A stretch of DNA of 48,887 nt from Halochromatium roseum (GTDB taxonomy: Bacteria > Pseudomonadota > Gammaproteobacteria > Chromatiales > Chromatiaceae). Positions within the stretch are counted from its first letter, which is position 1. The number at the start of each line of letters is the position of its first letter. This document shows, piece after piece, positions 41,445-48,887 of the stretch. The notes beneath the pieces were generated by a model. That model was not told where the DNA came from and searched no databases. It saw only the letters and a program-made list of their open reading frames with translations. The translations under genes and the position numbers were made by a program. Where the stretch lies: NCBI RefSeq assembly GCF_016653315.1, contig NZ_NHSH01000088.1, positions 1 through 48,887 of the forward strand, written 5' to 3'.

Positions 41445-43343
41445 ATGACGCCACCGGGACGACCCGCCCTGTTACTGCTCCTGGCCCTAAGTGCAATGGC
41501 TGCGGCCGAGCCCCAGTCTGAACCCACACCTGCGCCTGTGCCAATCCAAGGCGAGACGGAGGCCCTCATCGTCGATGAGATGGACCCCCTGCGCGAGGCG
41601 CTGGCACCCTTGATCCGTGCCGCGCAGTCCGACTACCACATTCCCGGCCTGAGTCTGGCACTGGTGCGCCACGACCGCATCCTCTGGCTCGAGGGCTTCG
41701 GCCTCGCCGACCCCGAGCAGCAACGCCCGGCCCAGGCCCAGACCCGCTACCGCGCCAGCTCCTTGGCAAAACCGATCACCGCCTTGCTGGTCCTGGCCCA
41801 GCAGGCCCAAGGAACCATCGACATCGACCAGCCGGTTGGCTCGGCGCTGCCGGGCTTTCGTCTCAAGGCCCGTTTCGACCAGACCGCGCAGCCGATCACC
41901 CTCCGCCAGCTCCTGAGCCATCATTCCGGGCTACCGTCCGATCTGAACAAGGGCCTCTGGTCGGATGAGCCCTTCACCGAGGTACGCACACGCTTGCGGG
42001 ATGAGTATGCCGCCTTCCCCCCGAACCTGATCTTCAACTACTCCAACCTCGGCTACAGCCTGCTAGGCCATCTGCTGCAGGTGGTCACGCAGACACCCTT
42101 CGCCGCGCACGCCCAGCAGACCCTGTTCGAGCCGCTGGGCTTGGCGCACACCCGCTTTGCCGCGCAGCCGACGTTCGATGACGCCTTGGCCATGGGCCAC
42201 CGCAACGGCGATCGCTTTGTGCCGCTGCCGTTGCGCGATCTGCCGGCGCAGGGCTTGGAGACCAGCGCCGCGGACATGGCGCGCTTGAGCATCGCGCTGC
42301 TCTGTGCCGGCGAGCTTGAGGGCCGGCAGGTGATTGAGCCGAGTCTGATCGAGGCGATGATCGAGCCGCAGAATGCCGAGGTTGCGCTGGACCTGGGCCT
42401 GAGCGTCGGGCTCGGCGTCTTCCTCGAGGAGCAGAGCATCCTGGGAGCCACGCGCGTGGTGCGCCACAGCGGCAATAGCCTGGGCTATACCGCCGAGTGG
42501 GTGCTGTTGCCGGAGCAGGGTCTGGGCGTGGTGGTCCTGGCCAATGCCGGGCACGCCGAGCGCGTGGTCAAGCCGCTGGCCGAGGCGATCCTCAGCAATG
42601 CCATGAAGCTCGAGCCCGAGCCGATTCCGGCCGACCTCTTTATCGCCGCGGCGAAGACACCACCAACGCCGACCGCGGCCACAGAGCCGACCGAGAGGCT
42701 CCCGGCCGAAGGCCATTTTGCGACCGACCTTGGTCTGATCGCGATCCAGCCACAGCAGGACAGTCTCTGCGCCTGTATGACTGGCGAGCAGCTCGACCTG
42801 ATGCCCTATCCACAGGGCTGGATTGGCGCTGCGCCATCGGATCAACGCGGTGACGAGCCCGAGCCCGCGAGCCTGGGCAGCGCAAGCCTGCGCCGACTCC
42901 GGGAGCTGCGCATGCAAACGCGTCGCATCGAAGGCCGCGAGGTGATGATCGCCGACACCCCGCAAGGTGAGCGCATCATCGGCGAGAAGGTGCCGCAGGA
43001 GCCGGTTCCACGCGCCTGGCGTGAGCGTCTCGGCTCCTGGCGCATCCTCAATCCAGACCCCGGCTTTCCGGTCACTGACCTCAAGCTCACCGATGGCAAG
43101 CTCTGTCTCAGTTATCGGATGCCGGTGCTCTCGCCGGATCGGATTCAGGTGCCGCTGCGCGCGGTCACCAACGAGCGCGCGATCCTGCTTGGACTGGGGC
43201 GCACGCGCGGGGATTCGGTGCAGATGGTTGATCACGAGGGACAGACGCGGCTGCGCTGGTCGGGGTATCTGGCTGAGCCTGTTGGCCGTTCCGATGACCC
43301 AAAGGCGTCATCTGCCGGGGTGGCACTGGGCCATGAGCTTTAG
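41445..43343 (+). CDS. Exported serine beta-lactamase-like hydrolase
   Basis: A 632-residue protein of the serine hydrolase/class C beta-lactamase-like family. A signal peptide (RPALLLLLALSAMAAAE) is followed by the catalytic S-x-x-K in ASSLAKPITALL, the Y-x-N in FNYSNLGYSLLGHLL and the third motif HSG in VVRHSGNSLGYTAEW. A C-terminal 200-residue beta-rich domain of unknown role follows. Substrates in this family range from peptides to esters, so beta-lactam hydrolysis cannot be claimed. The ATG at 41445 opens the signal peptide. The last codons (SAGVALGHEL) come from a 29-bp dispersed repeat also found at 29469, so the natural stop may have been replaced. Confidence 0.85.
   Translation: MTPPGRPALLLLLALSAMAAAEPQSEPTPAPVPIQGETEALIVDEMDPLREALAPLIRAAQSDYHIPGLSLALVRHDRILWLEGFGLADPEQQRPAQAQTRYRASSLAKPITALLVLAQQAQGTIDIDQPVGSALPGFRLKARFDQTAQPITLRQLLSHHSGLPSDLNKGLWSDEPFTEVRTRLRDEYAAFPPNLIFNYSNLGYSLLGHLLQVVTQTPFAAHAQQTLFEPLGLAHTRFAAQPTFDDALAMGHRNGDRFVPLPLRDLPAQGLETSAADMARLSIALLCAGELEGRQVIEPSLIEAMIEPQNAEVALDLGLSVGLGVFLEEQSILGATRVVRHSGNSLGYTAEWVLLPEQGLGVVVLANAGHAERVVKPLAEAILSNAMKLEPEPIPADLFIAAAKTPPTPTAATEPTERLPAEGHFATDLGLIAIQPQQDSLCACMTGEQLDLMPYPQGWIGAAPSDQRGDEPEPASLGSASLRRLRELRMQTRRIEGREVMIADTPQGERIIGEKVPQEPVPRAWRERLGSWRILNPDPGFPVTDLKLTDGKLCLSYRMPVLSPDRIQVPLRAVTNERAILLGLGRTRGDSVQMVDHEGQTRLRWSGYLAEPVGRSDDPKASSAGVALGHEL
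43315..43343 (+). repeat. 29-bp dispersed repeat, copy 2
   Basis: CCGGGGTGGCACTGGGCCATGAG plus six bases, 26 of 29 identical to 29469-29497 and in the same orientation. It forms the last codons and stop of the serine hydrolase gene. Confidence 0.55.
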
Positions 43344-43421
43344 CCGCCTCCACCACTGATCCGTCGCTCGTTGCTGGGCCTAGGCGCGCCGATCTCAGGC
43401 ATTCGCACCGTTCACCGATGC

Positions 43422-44387
43422 TCAGTTCGCCCGATAGACCTCAGTCTCGGGGTGAAAGGCATACCAAGCAAACCAGAACAGGGTCGTAGCCGGGAGTGGG
43501 TCGCCCTCAGCATCAAAGGCGCGCGCACTGGGCTGTGCCCAATCGAAGCGCACCTCAATGGACTCACCGCCAAGCTGATCAGACACGCGGCCATCGGTCT
43601 GCGAGAGCTCCGCGAACGGATAGGCCTTGAACTGTCCATTCACCTCAACCCCAAGCACGCGCTCCTTCGGGTGATAACGCTTGGAGCGCGCGCTCACAGG
43701 AAAGTAAAGCTCGTCATGGCTGCTATAGCCGCCATAGGGGGCACGATCATAGTTGTGGCGATGGCCGGTCTCGGTGGACAGCACCTGGGTCTGCGGATGG
43801 GTGCGACGCCAGGCGCCCCAGGTCGTGTGGGTCAAGGGCAGGGCGGTGAGCTTGGTCCCGGCCAAGGGGCCGGCGATGGCCTGTTTGGCGATCTGACTCC
43901 AGAGGCTCTCGGTCTGACGGTCGTAGAGTAGCAGATCGCTGTTGTAGAGCAGTCCGGAGACGCCGAAGCTGAGCTCGCGGCCCGCCTGCTCGGCGCGGAA
44001 CGCGATGCCTGAGCCGCACAGCGGGCAATAGGTGATCGCAATCGGCTCGCCCTCGATGCGGTCATTGACGATCTCATGCCAATCCATGATCTTGATCGGA
44101 TAGGCGCGGGCCTCGCCTTGATGGACCAGGCCCAGGACCTCGTCGTCACGCGTAAGAAAATCCACCGCCTCGGCCTCGACAAAGCGCGGCTGATCGATCG
44201 CCGGGATGCCATCCCGATCCGGCCCACCGGCATGGATCTCAGCGACCGGGACCAGGCTGTTGTGCACGTCAAAGCCGTTGAGTTGTTGTGCCGTCGGTGC
44301 CGCATCCAGCAGCACACTGGCACTGAGTGCGACGAGACCGACGACGGCAAAGACGGCTGGGAGTGCTGAACTGAGGCGTTGAGTCAT
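43422..44387 (-). CDS. DUF3179 domain-containing exported protein
   Basis: A 321-residue protein with an N-terminal signal/anchor (SALPAVFAVVGLVALSASVL). The DUF3179 landmarks are present: IPAIDQPRFVEAEAVDFL, GEARAYPIKIMDWHEIVND, TYCPLCGSGIAF with two cysteines (CPLC), SGLLYNSDLLLYDRQTESLW and HTTWGAWRRTHP. Function of DUF3179 is not established; the CPLC pair suggests metal or redox chemistry. It is 48 bp downstream of doxX on the same strand and should share its promoter at 45129. Confidence 0.85.
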   Translation of the reverse strand: MTQRLSSALPAVFAVVGLVALSASVLLDAAPTAQQLNGFDVHNSLVPVAEIHAGGPDRDGIPAIDQPRFVEAEAVDFLTRDDEVLGLVHQGEARAYPIKIMDWHEIVNDRIEGEPIAITYCPLCGSGIAFRAEQAGRELSFGVSGLLYNSDLLLYDRQTESLWSQIAKQAIAGPLAGTKLTALPLTHTTWGAWRRTHPQTQVLSTETGHRHNYDRAPYGGYSSHDELYFPVSARSKRYHPKERVLGVEVNGQFKAYPFAELSQTDGRVSDQLGGESIEVRFDWAQPSARAFDAEGDPLPATTLFWFAWYAFHPETEVYRAN

Positions 44388-44435
44388 GCGATGGCTCCTT
44401 GGCTGGCCGGGGTCGGATGGCGGGTTCGGATGAGA

Positions 44436-45086
44436 TCAGGCGTGAGCGGTTGCGAACCTGGCCTCCGTCTTGCGGGACCGTGCGCTGCGACGCTCCAGCC
44501 AACGCCCGATCCAATCATCGACCGACAGGTAGCGCCCGGCGCCGATGAACAACAGCGCCACCAGCATGATCAGGTAGGTCGCGGCAAACTCGATGCCATT
44601 GTTCAGGATCACCAGGCTGCCGTTCTCGGTCAGCCACTCATAATTGCCATGCTCGCGCAGGATGTCCTTCGCCCGATCCAGCCGCTCAACCGCGCCGATG
44701 GTGCGCTCGTTGGCGAACAACGAGCCACTGCCCTCGGCGATCGCCAGCCAGCCGTGCTGCCAGTGCACCGTCACCATGGCCACGAGCATGGTCACGATCA
44801 ACGGCACCGAGATCAGCCGCACGCCAAGGCCAAACACCAATAAGACCGCGCCAACGGTCTCGGTTGAAGCCGCCAGGAACGCCATCACTGTTGGAAAGGG
44901 CAGACCTAAACCCCAGTCCGGATTACCAAACCAGGCCACCGTGCTGTCGAAGCTGGCAAACTTCTTGGTCCCCGCCATCCAGAAGATCGGCGCCAGATAG
45001 AGCCGCAACAGAAGCGGGGCGATGAAATCGACGCGCCTTGTGGCATCGAGTAGGCTGCGCGCCTGAGTCATGAGACGAATGAACAT
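44436..45086 (-). CDS. DoxX family inner-membrane protein
   Basis: A 216-residue DoxX protein with four membrane helices: LLLRLYLAPIFWMAGTKKFA near residue 25, PTVMAFLAASTETVGAVLLV, LISVPLIVTMLVAMVTVHW and FAATYLIMLVALLFIGAG. DoxX proteins often accompany bufferin and other MNIO operons and are linked to thiol or quinone redox functions. The ATG at 45086 follows CGGAGTGTTCCCC, almost the same leader as bufA (CGGAGTGTTTCC). A GTG three codons upstream is in frame but lacks spacing. It has the ECF-type promoter 34-43 bp upstream and is divergent from the kinase at 45172. Confidence 0.88.
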   Translation of the reverse strand: MFIRLMTQARSLLDATRRVDFIAPLLLRLYLAPIFWMAGTKKFASFDSTVAWFGNPDWGLGLPFPTVMAFLAASTETVGAVLLVFGLGVRLISVPLIVTMLVAMVTVHWQHGWLAIAEGSGSLFANERTIGAVERLDRAKDILREHGNYEWLTENGSLVILNNGIEFAATYLIMLVALLFIGAGRYLSVDDWIGRWLERRSARSRKTEARFATAHA

Positions 45087-45128
45087 GGGGAACACTCCGA
45101 TTGGGTTGCTGAGTCGCTGATAGCGAAC

Positions 45129-45156
45129 AAGACCCGATCAGCGCGGTTGATCTTTC
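45129..45156 (-). promoter_or_regulatory. Putative ECF-sigma promoter of doxX-DUF3179
   Basis: Read leftwards: GAAAGAT (45156-45150), 15 bases, GGTCTT (45134-45129). Box sequences and spacing are identical to the bufA and anti-sigma copies. GCTATCAGC follows downstream here (45116-45124) and also occurs between bufA and its promoter. Confidence 0.65.
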
Positions 45157-45171
45157 GCGGAGGATGGCAGG

Positions 45172-46617
45172 ATGTCTGAAGCAAGTGAACCGAGTGCGCT
45201 GCCCACACGGGAGCAGGCCGCTGAGCCGGCGCACCCACTGCGCAAGATCTTCGACCACGCCAACGATGCGATCCTGCTGATCGACCCCGAGCGCGATCGC
45301 ATCCTCGAGGCCAATACCCAGGCCTCGCGCATGCTCGGCTACGACCCGGCCGAGCTGACCCGCGACGTGCGCGTCTCCAGCGTGCATCCGCACGAGATGG
45401 AGCGCTTGCGCCAGTTCGCCCAAGACGTCAAGGCGCGCGGCCAGGGCTGGACCGACGAGCTCAGCTGTATGCGCAAGGACGGCCTGCAGCTGCCCTCCGA
45501 GATCTCCGCCTCGGTGGTCCAGGTCGACGGCCGCGACTGCATCGTCGCCATGGTGCGCGACGTCTCCGCGCGCAAGGCGGCCGAAGCGGCTTTACGCCGC
45601 AGCGAAGCCCGCTTCCGCGCCTTCGTCGAGAACGCCGGCGACGGCTTCTTCCTGGTCGCCAGTGATGGACGCATCCTCGACACTAACAGCCGGGCTGCCG
45701 AGATGCTCGGCTATCAGCGCGCGGAGGAACTGGTCGGCCGCTCGGTGCTCGAGATCGATGTCGGCCTGACGCCAGAGACCTTCGCGCAGCTCCTTGCCGA
45801 GCTCGAGATCGACCAGCCCAAGCTGCTCGAGAGCCGGCATCGTCGTCGCGACGGCTCGGTCTTCCCCAGCGAGGTCAGCCTCTGTGCCCACGGCGAGGCG
45901 CAGGCGCCGAGCTACATCGCCCTGCTGCGCGACGTCAGCCAGCGAAAGACCGCTGAGGCGGCTATCGCCCGCTTGGCCGAGATGGGCGAGTTCGCGGCAA
46001 TGATGGTGCACCAGATCCGCAATCCGCTCTCGACCCTGCGCATGGCGCTGGATTATCTCGGTAGGCAGTCGCTCACTGATGCGGCGAGCAAGCGGCTCAC
46101 CCTGGCGCAACGTGAGTCCGATCGGCTCGGCCGGCTGCTCGAGGACGTGCTCGCCTATGCCGGCCGCCGCACCGTCTCACCCGAGCCGGTCGCGCTCGAT
46201 GCGCTGATTCGCGCGCTGCTGCCGTCGCTGCAGGCGCTGCCGAGCGTTGCCGATCGGCGGCTGCAGGTCGACTTGGGAGTGCCGGAGACCGAGATCCAAG
46301 CCGATCCGACGCAGCTGCGCGAGGTCCTGATCAACCTCGTCGTCAATGCCTGCGAAGCGGTGGCAGCTGGCGAGCCGGTGTCCCTGCGCACCGCTCGGCA
46401 GCCTGGCACGGCGAGCCCGATGATCGAGGTGCGCAATGGTGGCGAGCCGATCCCGCCGGAGGTGCTTGCGCGCATCGGCAAGCCGTTCTTCTCGACCAAA
46501 GACACCGGCAATGGCCTCGGCGTGGCCTATGTGCGGCGGGTGGCCGCGGCGCATCATTGGGTGTTCTCGCTGGAATCGACAGCAGATTCTGGGACCGTTG
46601 CGCGGTTGCTGCTGTAG
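45172..46617 (+). CDS. Soluble PAS-PAS sensor histidine kinase (NtrB-like)
   Basis: A 481-residue kinase without membrane helices. Two PAS domains (IFDHANDAILLIDPERDRIL near 26, FVENAGDGFFLVASDGRIL near 150) precede a HisKA with H280 (MMVHQIRNPLSTLRMALDYL) and a HATPase (LVVNACEAVAAGEP, GNGLGVAYVRRVAAAHH). The H-box reads HQIRNP, and G-box GLGVAYV differs slightly from the usual GLGLAI. The HisKA is closely related to that of 36791. It has no adjacent response regulator; the NtrC-type protein at 39008 is the likely partner. AGGATGGCAGG precedes the ATG. It is divergent from doxX. Confidence 0.87.
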   Translation: MSEASEPSALPTREQAAEPAHPLRKIFDHANDAILLIDPERDRILEANTQASRMLGYDPAELTRDVRVSSVHPHEMERLRQFAQDVKARGQGWTDELSCMRKDGLQLPSEISASVVQVDGRDCIVAMVRDVSARKAAEAALRRSEARFRAFVENAGDGFFLVASDGRILDTNSRAAEMLGYQRAEELVGRSVLEIDVGLTPETFAQLLAELEIDQPKLLESRHRRRDGSVFPSEVSLCAHGEAQAPSYIALLRDVSQRKTAEAAIARLAEMGEFAAMMVHQIRNPLSTLRMALDYLGRQSLTDAASKRLTLAQRESDRLGRLLEDVLAYAGRRTVSPEPVALDALIRALLPSLQALPSVADRRLQVDLGVPETEIQADPTQLREVLINLVVNACEAVAAGEPVSLRTARQPGTASPMIEVRNGGEPIPPEVLARIGKPFFSTKDTGNGLGVAYVRRVAAAHHWVFSLESTADSGTVARLLL

Positions 46618-46647
46618 CCCAACCATGTTGGCCTCATCGAGATTGCC

Positions 46648-47538
46648 ATGACAGCAACACAACAATCCGCCGATCACCCGGTCGAGACGGTCCTGCGCTC
46701 GCGCGGCGTCGAACGATTGGTCATTGGCCAGCCGACCAGCGATGGCGCTGGCGTCAAGCTCACCCGGGTGCTGACCCAGTCCTTGCAGCGGCGGCTTGAT
46801 CCCTTTCTGCTGCTGGACAACTTCGACAGCGATCAGGCCGATGACTACATCGCCGGTTTCCCCGAGCATCCGCATCGCGGTTTCGAGACCGTCACCTACA
46901 TGATCAACGGGCGCATGCGTCACCGCGACAGTGCCGGCCACGAAGGACGGGTCGGGCCTGGCGGCGTGCAATGGATGACGGCCGGTCGCGGCCTCATCCA
47001 CTCCGAGATCCCGGAGCAGCAAGCCGGGCTGATGGAGGGCTTTCAGCTCTGGCTGAATCTTCCAGCACGCGACAAGCTGCGAGCGCCCTGGTATCGCGAC
47101 GTCCAGGCCACCGAGCTGCCAGGCTTTACAACCGAAGCCGGTGCCGAGGTGGTGCTGATCGCCGGTGAGAGTCATGGCCTGTGCGGGGCGGTGACGCGCC
47201 TGGTGACCGAGCCGCTGATCTTGGATCTCCACCTGAGCCCGGGCGGCTACTTTGCGCAAACCTTGGCCGCCGATCGCAATGCCTTCGTCTATGTCTATCG
47301 CGGCGAGCTGAAGATTGCGGGGAACCGTGTGCCGCGCAAGCAGATGGCGATCCTGGACAACCCTGCCGACAGCGATGGCGTGTTGGTCGAGGCGACTGAG
47401 GGCGAGACCCGCGCCCTGTTGATCGCCGGCCGTCCGCTGAACGAACCCATCGTGCAGCACGGGCCGTTCGTGATGAACAGTCGTCAAGAGATCAATCAGG
47501 CGGTGTTGGACTTTCAGGCTGGGCGTTTGGAGCGCTGA
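46648..47538 (+). CDS. Pirin family protein
   Basis: A 296-residue bicupin of the pirin family. The N-terminal cupin carries the metal site FPEHPHRGFETVTYMINGR, HRDSAGHEGRVGPGGVQWM and GRGLIHSEIPEQ, giving three His and one Glu ligands for iron. The C-terminal cupin has lost these ligands, as is normal. Some pirins are quercetinases or redox-state sensors. It starts 30 bp after the kinase stop and may be cotranscribed with it. Confidence 0.9.
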   Translation: MTATQQSADHPVETVLRSRGVERLVIGQPTSDGAGVKLTRVLTQSLQRRLDPFLLLDNFDSDQADDYIAGFPEHPHRGFETVTYMINGRMRHRDSAGHEGRVGPGGVQWMTAGRGLIHSEIPEQQAGLMEGFQLWLNLPARDKLRAPWYRDVQATELPGFTTEAGAEVVLIAGESHGLCGAVTRLVTEPLILDLHLSPGGYFAQTLAADRNAFVYVYRGELKIAGNRVPRKQMAILDNPADSDGVLVEATEGETRALLIAGRPLNEPIVQHGPFVMNSRQEINQAVLDFQAGRLER

Positions 47539-47540
47539 TG

Positions 47541-47756
47541 TCAGCGCCGACTGCTGTGATCCGCTGATCGATTGATGCAGAAGGGGATGCAGGGATGCCT
47601 GGCAACCAGACGGACGCCGCCCGAGTGACTGCTGGCGAGGTCAGCCATTGTTCGATAGAACCGCGCCAATGCCCAAGCAGTCCGCTCGCTATCGCGCTCG
47701 ACAGCTCGGCGCACTAGCGCTGCCAACGCTCTTGCACGACCGCGCAGCTTGAGCAT
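47541..47756 (-). CDS. Possible small basic protein coupled to the esterase gene
   Basis: A 71-residue Arg-rich ORF (MLKLRGRARALAALVRRAV, then RTAWALARFYRTMADLAS) whose ATG overlaps the stop of the upstream esterase gene (ATGA). The overlap favours translation, but composition is like that of spurious high-G+C frames and no family is recognised. Confidence 0.3.
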   Translation of the reverse strand: MLKLRGRARALAALVRRAVERDSERTAWALARFYRTMADLASSHSGGVRLVARHPCIPFCINRSADHSSRR

Positions 47757-48337
47757 CAGTCGGGTCTTTCGCTGACCCTTGCGATGAAATCCGCCAGCGT
47801 TTCGGCATAGTCCTCGGTATTCGCCAGCTCATGGCCACCACGCGGAAGCACCAGCCTCTCACTGCCAACAGCCAACGCCTGAGTCTCCTGCGCGTCGACC
47901 ACCTCATCATCCTGCGCGACCACGATCAGACCCGGCACCGACGGATCTACCGGCTCCTCCTCATACGCCCTATAGGCGAGGGCATCCTCCAGCGCCCAGT
48001 CGAAGCTCGCCTCGACATCAAAGCGTTGCAAGCGGCCCTGATAACGCGCCAGTGTTGCCGACGGGCGCAGGGCTGGATTCAAACCGATCCAGGAGTGGCC
48101 GTGCCGCGCACCCAGGTAACGCGCCCAAAACCCGCCCAGGCTACTGCCGACCAACAGCTGTGGCGCTGGCGACATGCTCAGCGCTGCCTCGGCAGCATGC
48201 AGATAGTCCTCGGGCCGATAGCCGCCCTGCGTCGCCAGACAACGGACCTCATGGCCGATTGCATGCAGGAGATCGATCTTGGGGCTCTTGGGCTTCGGTC
48301 CGCTGGCAAAACCGTGCAGATAGAGGATCAGGGCCAT
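47756..48337 (-). CDS. YqiA/YcfP-like alpha/beta-hydrolase esterase
   Basis: A 193-residue small esterase. It begins MALILYLHGFASGPKPKSPK, with the oxyanion loop HGFASGP, and has the nucleophile elbow GSSLGGFWARYL near residue 65, the acid in VVAQDDEVVD and the catalytic His in LPRGGHELAN. This is the YqiA family pattern. The substrate is unknown. The ATG at 48337 is chosen since it begins the first strand; an extension upstream would overlap the divergent gene. Confidence 0.85.
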   Translation of the reverse strand: MALILYLHGFASGPKPKSPKIDLLHAIGHEVRCLATQGGYRPEDYLHAAEAALSMSPAPQLLVGSSLGGFWARYLGARHGHSWIGLNPALRPSATLARYQGRLQRFDVEASFDWALEDALAYRAYEEEPVDPSVPGLIVVAQDDEVVDAQETQALAVGSERLVLPRGGHELANTEDYAETLADFIARVSERPD

Positions 48338-48502
48338 GGTCAAGACTCCGGTTGCAGGGGAGAACAGCGGTGACGGTGGCTTGGCAGAGGCTAGGGCTGC
48401 AGCGTCGGCGCGTTCTGCAGCATCACCGGCGCAATCTGCGGCATCATGTCGGCTTTGACGCACCTGGCTCAAATCGCTATCGCTTATCCGATCCGGCCGC
48501 CC

Positions 48503-48887
48503 ATGATTGACCCCATCCAAAAGCCCGCCTATCACTGGCTGCTGCATCCAGACAGCGCCCGTGCTGTGGCCGACTACCGCCAGCAACTGGCCGAGCAAGG
48601 CCTGGCCCAGGCCGGCGCCTATCTGCGAGAGCAACTGAGTGATCAAGCCCCCGACAGCCTCAGCGAGGCCGCCTTCCTCGAGCACCTGATCAACACCAGA
48701 CGCCCGCTGATCTTCGCCGAGTCGGCGGTCTATGGCGATGGGCGCGACTGGTCACCGACCGAGCTGTCGCTGCTTGGCGATCTGGGTGTGGCCGTCCCGG
48801 TGCGCATCTTCGATGACGGCCGCCATCACCGTCCAGCCGTGCATCCCGAGCCGCTGTCGGGAACGCTGCTGTTCATCCCTGGCGCCC
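48503..48887 (+). CDS. Protein of unknown function, N-terminal part (runs off the window)
   Basis: 128 codons from the ATG at 48503 remain open to the right edge. The peptide starts MIDPIQKPAYHWLLHPDSAR and contains FLEHLINTRRPLIFAESAVY, GDGRDWSPTELSLLGDLGVA and VPVRIFDDGRHHRPAVH. It has no signal peptide. I do not recognise the family. Composition and codon pattern look coding, unlike the other frames. It is divergent from the YqiA-like esterase with a 165-bp gap. Confidence 0.65.
   Translation, partial: MIDPIQKPAYHWLLHPDSARAVADYRQQLAEQGLAQAGAYLREQLSDQAPDSLSEAAFLEHLINTRRPLIFAESAVYGDGRDWSPTELSLLGDLGVAVPVRIFDDGRHHRPAVHPEPLSGTLLFIPGA

Overview
The window is high-G+C proteobacterial DNA. Its gene content (KdpFABCDE, TrkAH, KtrAB, a bufferin-type RiPP operon, a GH100 invertase, an NtrC-type sigma-54 regulator, DUF3379 and DUF3179 proteins) fits a gammaproteobacterium, perhaps a salt-adapted Chromatiales-like organism. 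That placement is inference, because no rRNA or other taxonomic marker is present.

Layout. 1-1540: the edge of an insertion sequence abuts a 5'-truncated traN, the remains of a conjugation module. 1594-8469: mixed genes, namely an SRPBCC protein, a small secreted repeat protein behind a sigma-54-type promoter, a methyltransferase, an exported peroxiredoxin-like protein, an unknown protein, an MBL-fold hydrolase with a probable 5' frameshift, and a GH100 invertase. 8587-21806: a 13-kb block with three potassium-uptake systems, KtrAB leftwards, then KdpFABC-KdpDE and TrkA-TrkH rightwards. 22091-25051: a divergent regulatory node with a DUF3379 anti-sigma operon to the left, and an ECF sigma factor, a receiver protein and an AhpD-like protein to the right. 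25153-29413: an FMN glutamate synthase-like protein, a flavodoxin-fold reductase and an aldehyde dehydrogenase. 29552-32762: a two-gene restriction-modification unit that looks lower in G+C. 32987-36389 (leftward): bufA-bufB-bufC plus a type II NADH dehydrogenase. 36791-40420: a sensor kinase and a convergent NtrC-type regulator. 40624-48887: a second AhpD-like protein, a serine beta-lactamase-like hydrolase, DUF3179 and DoxX, a second related kinase, a pirin, a YqiA-like esterase and a partial gene.

The most interesting signal is regulatory. The motif GAAAGA(T/A)-N15-GGTCTT, always with exactly 15 bases between the boxes, lies upstream of four leftward units: the exported peroxiredoxin-like gene, the DUF3379 operon, the bufferin operon and the doxX-DUF3179 unit. 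A fifth, weaker copy precedes the MBL-fold gene. I read it as the promoter of the ECF sigma factor encoded at 23371. That sigma gene has no copy of the motif. It has instead a sigma-54-type -24/-12 element (TGGCACG-N4-CTGCA), nearly the same as the one before the small secreted repeat protein at 2401. The window also encodes an NtrC-type activator with an intact GAFTGA loop and two related NtrB-like kinases, each divergent from a motif-bearing unit. A cascade from kinase to NtrC-type activator, sigma-54, ECF sigma and then bufferin, DoxX and peroxiredoxin genes would tie the right half of the window and parts of the left half together. This cascade is an inference from the sequence, not a demonstrated circuit.

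Several gene scars are also visible: the N-terminus of an acetolactate-synthase-like enzyme (25082), a possible glucose-6-phosphate dehydrogenase N-terminus (6932), and an orphan C-terminus of the secreted repeat protein (41187).
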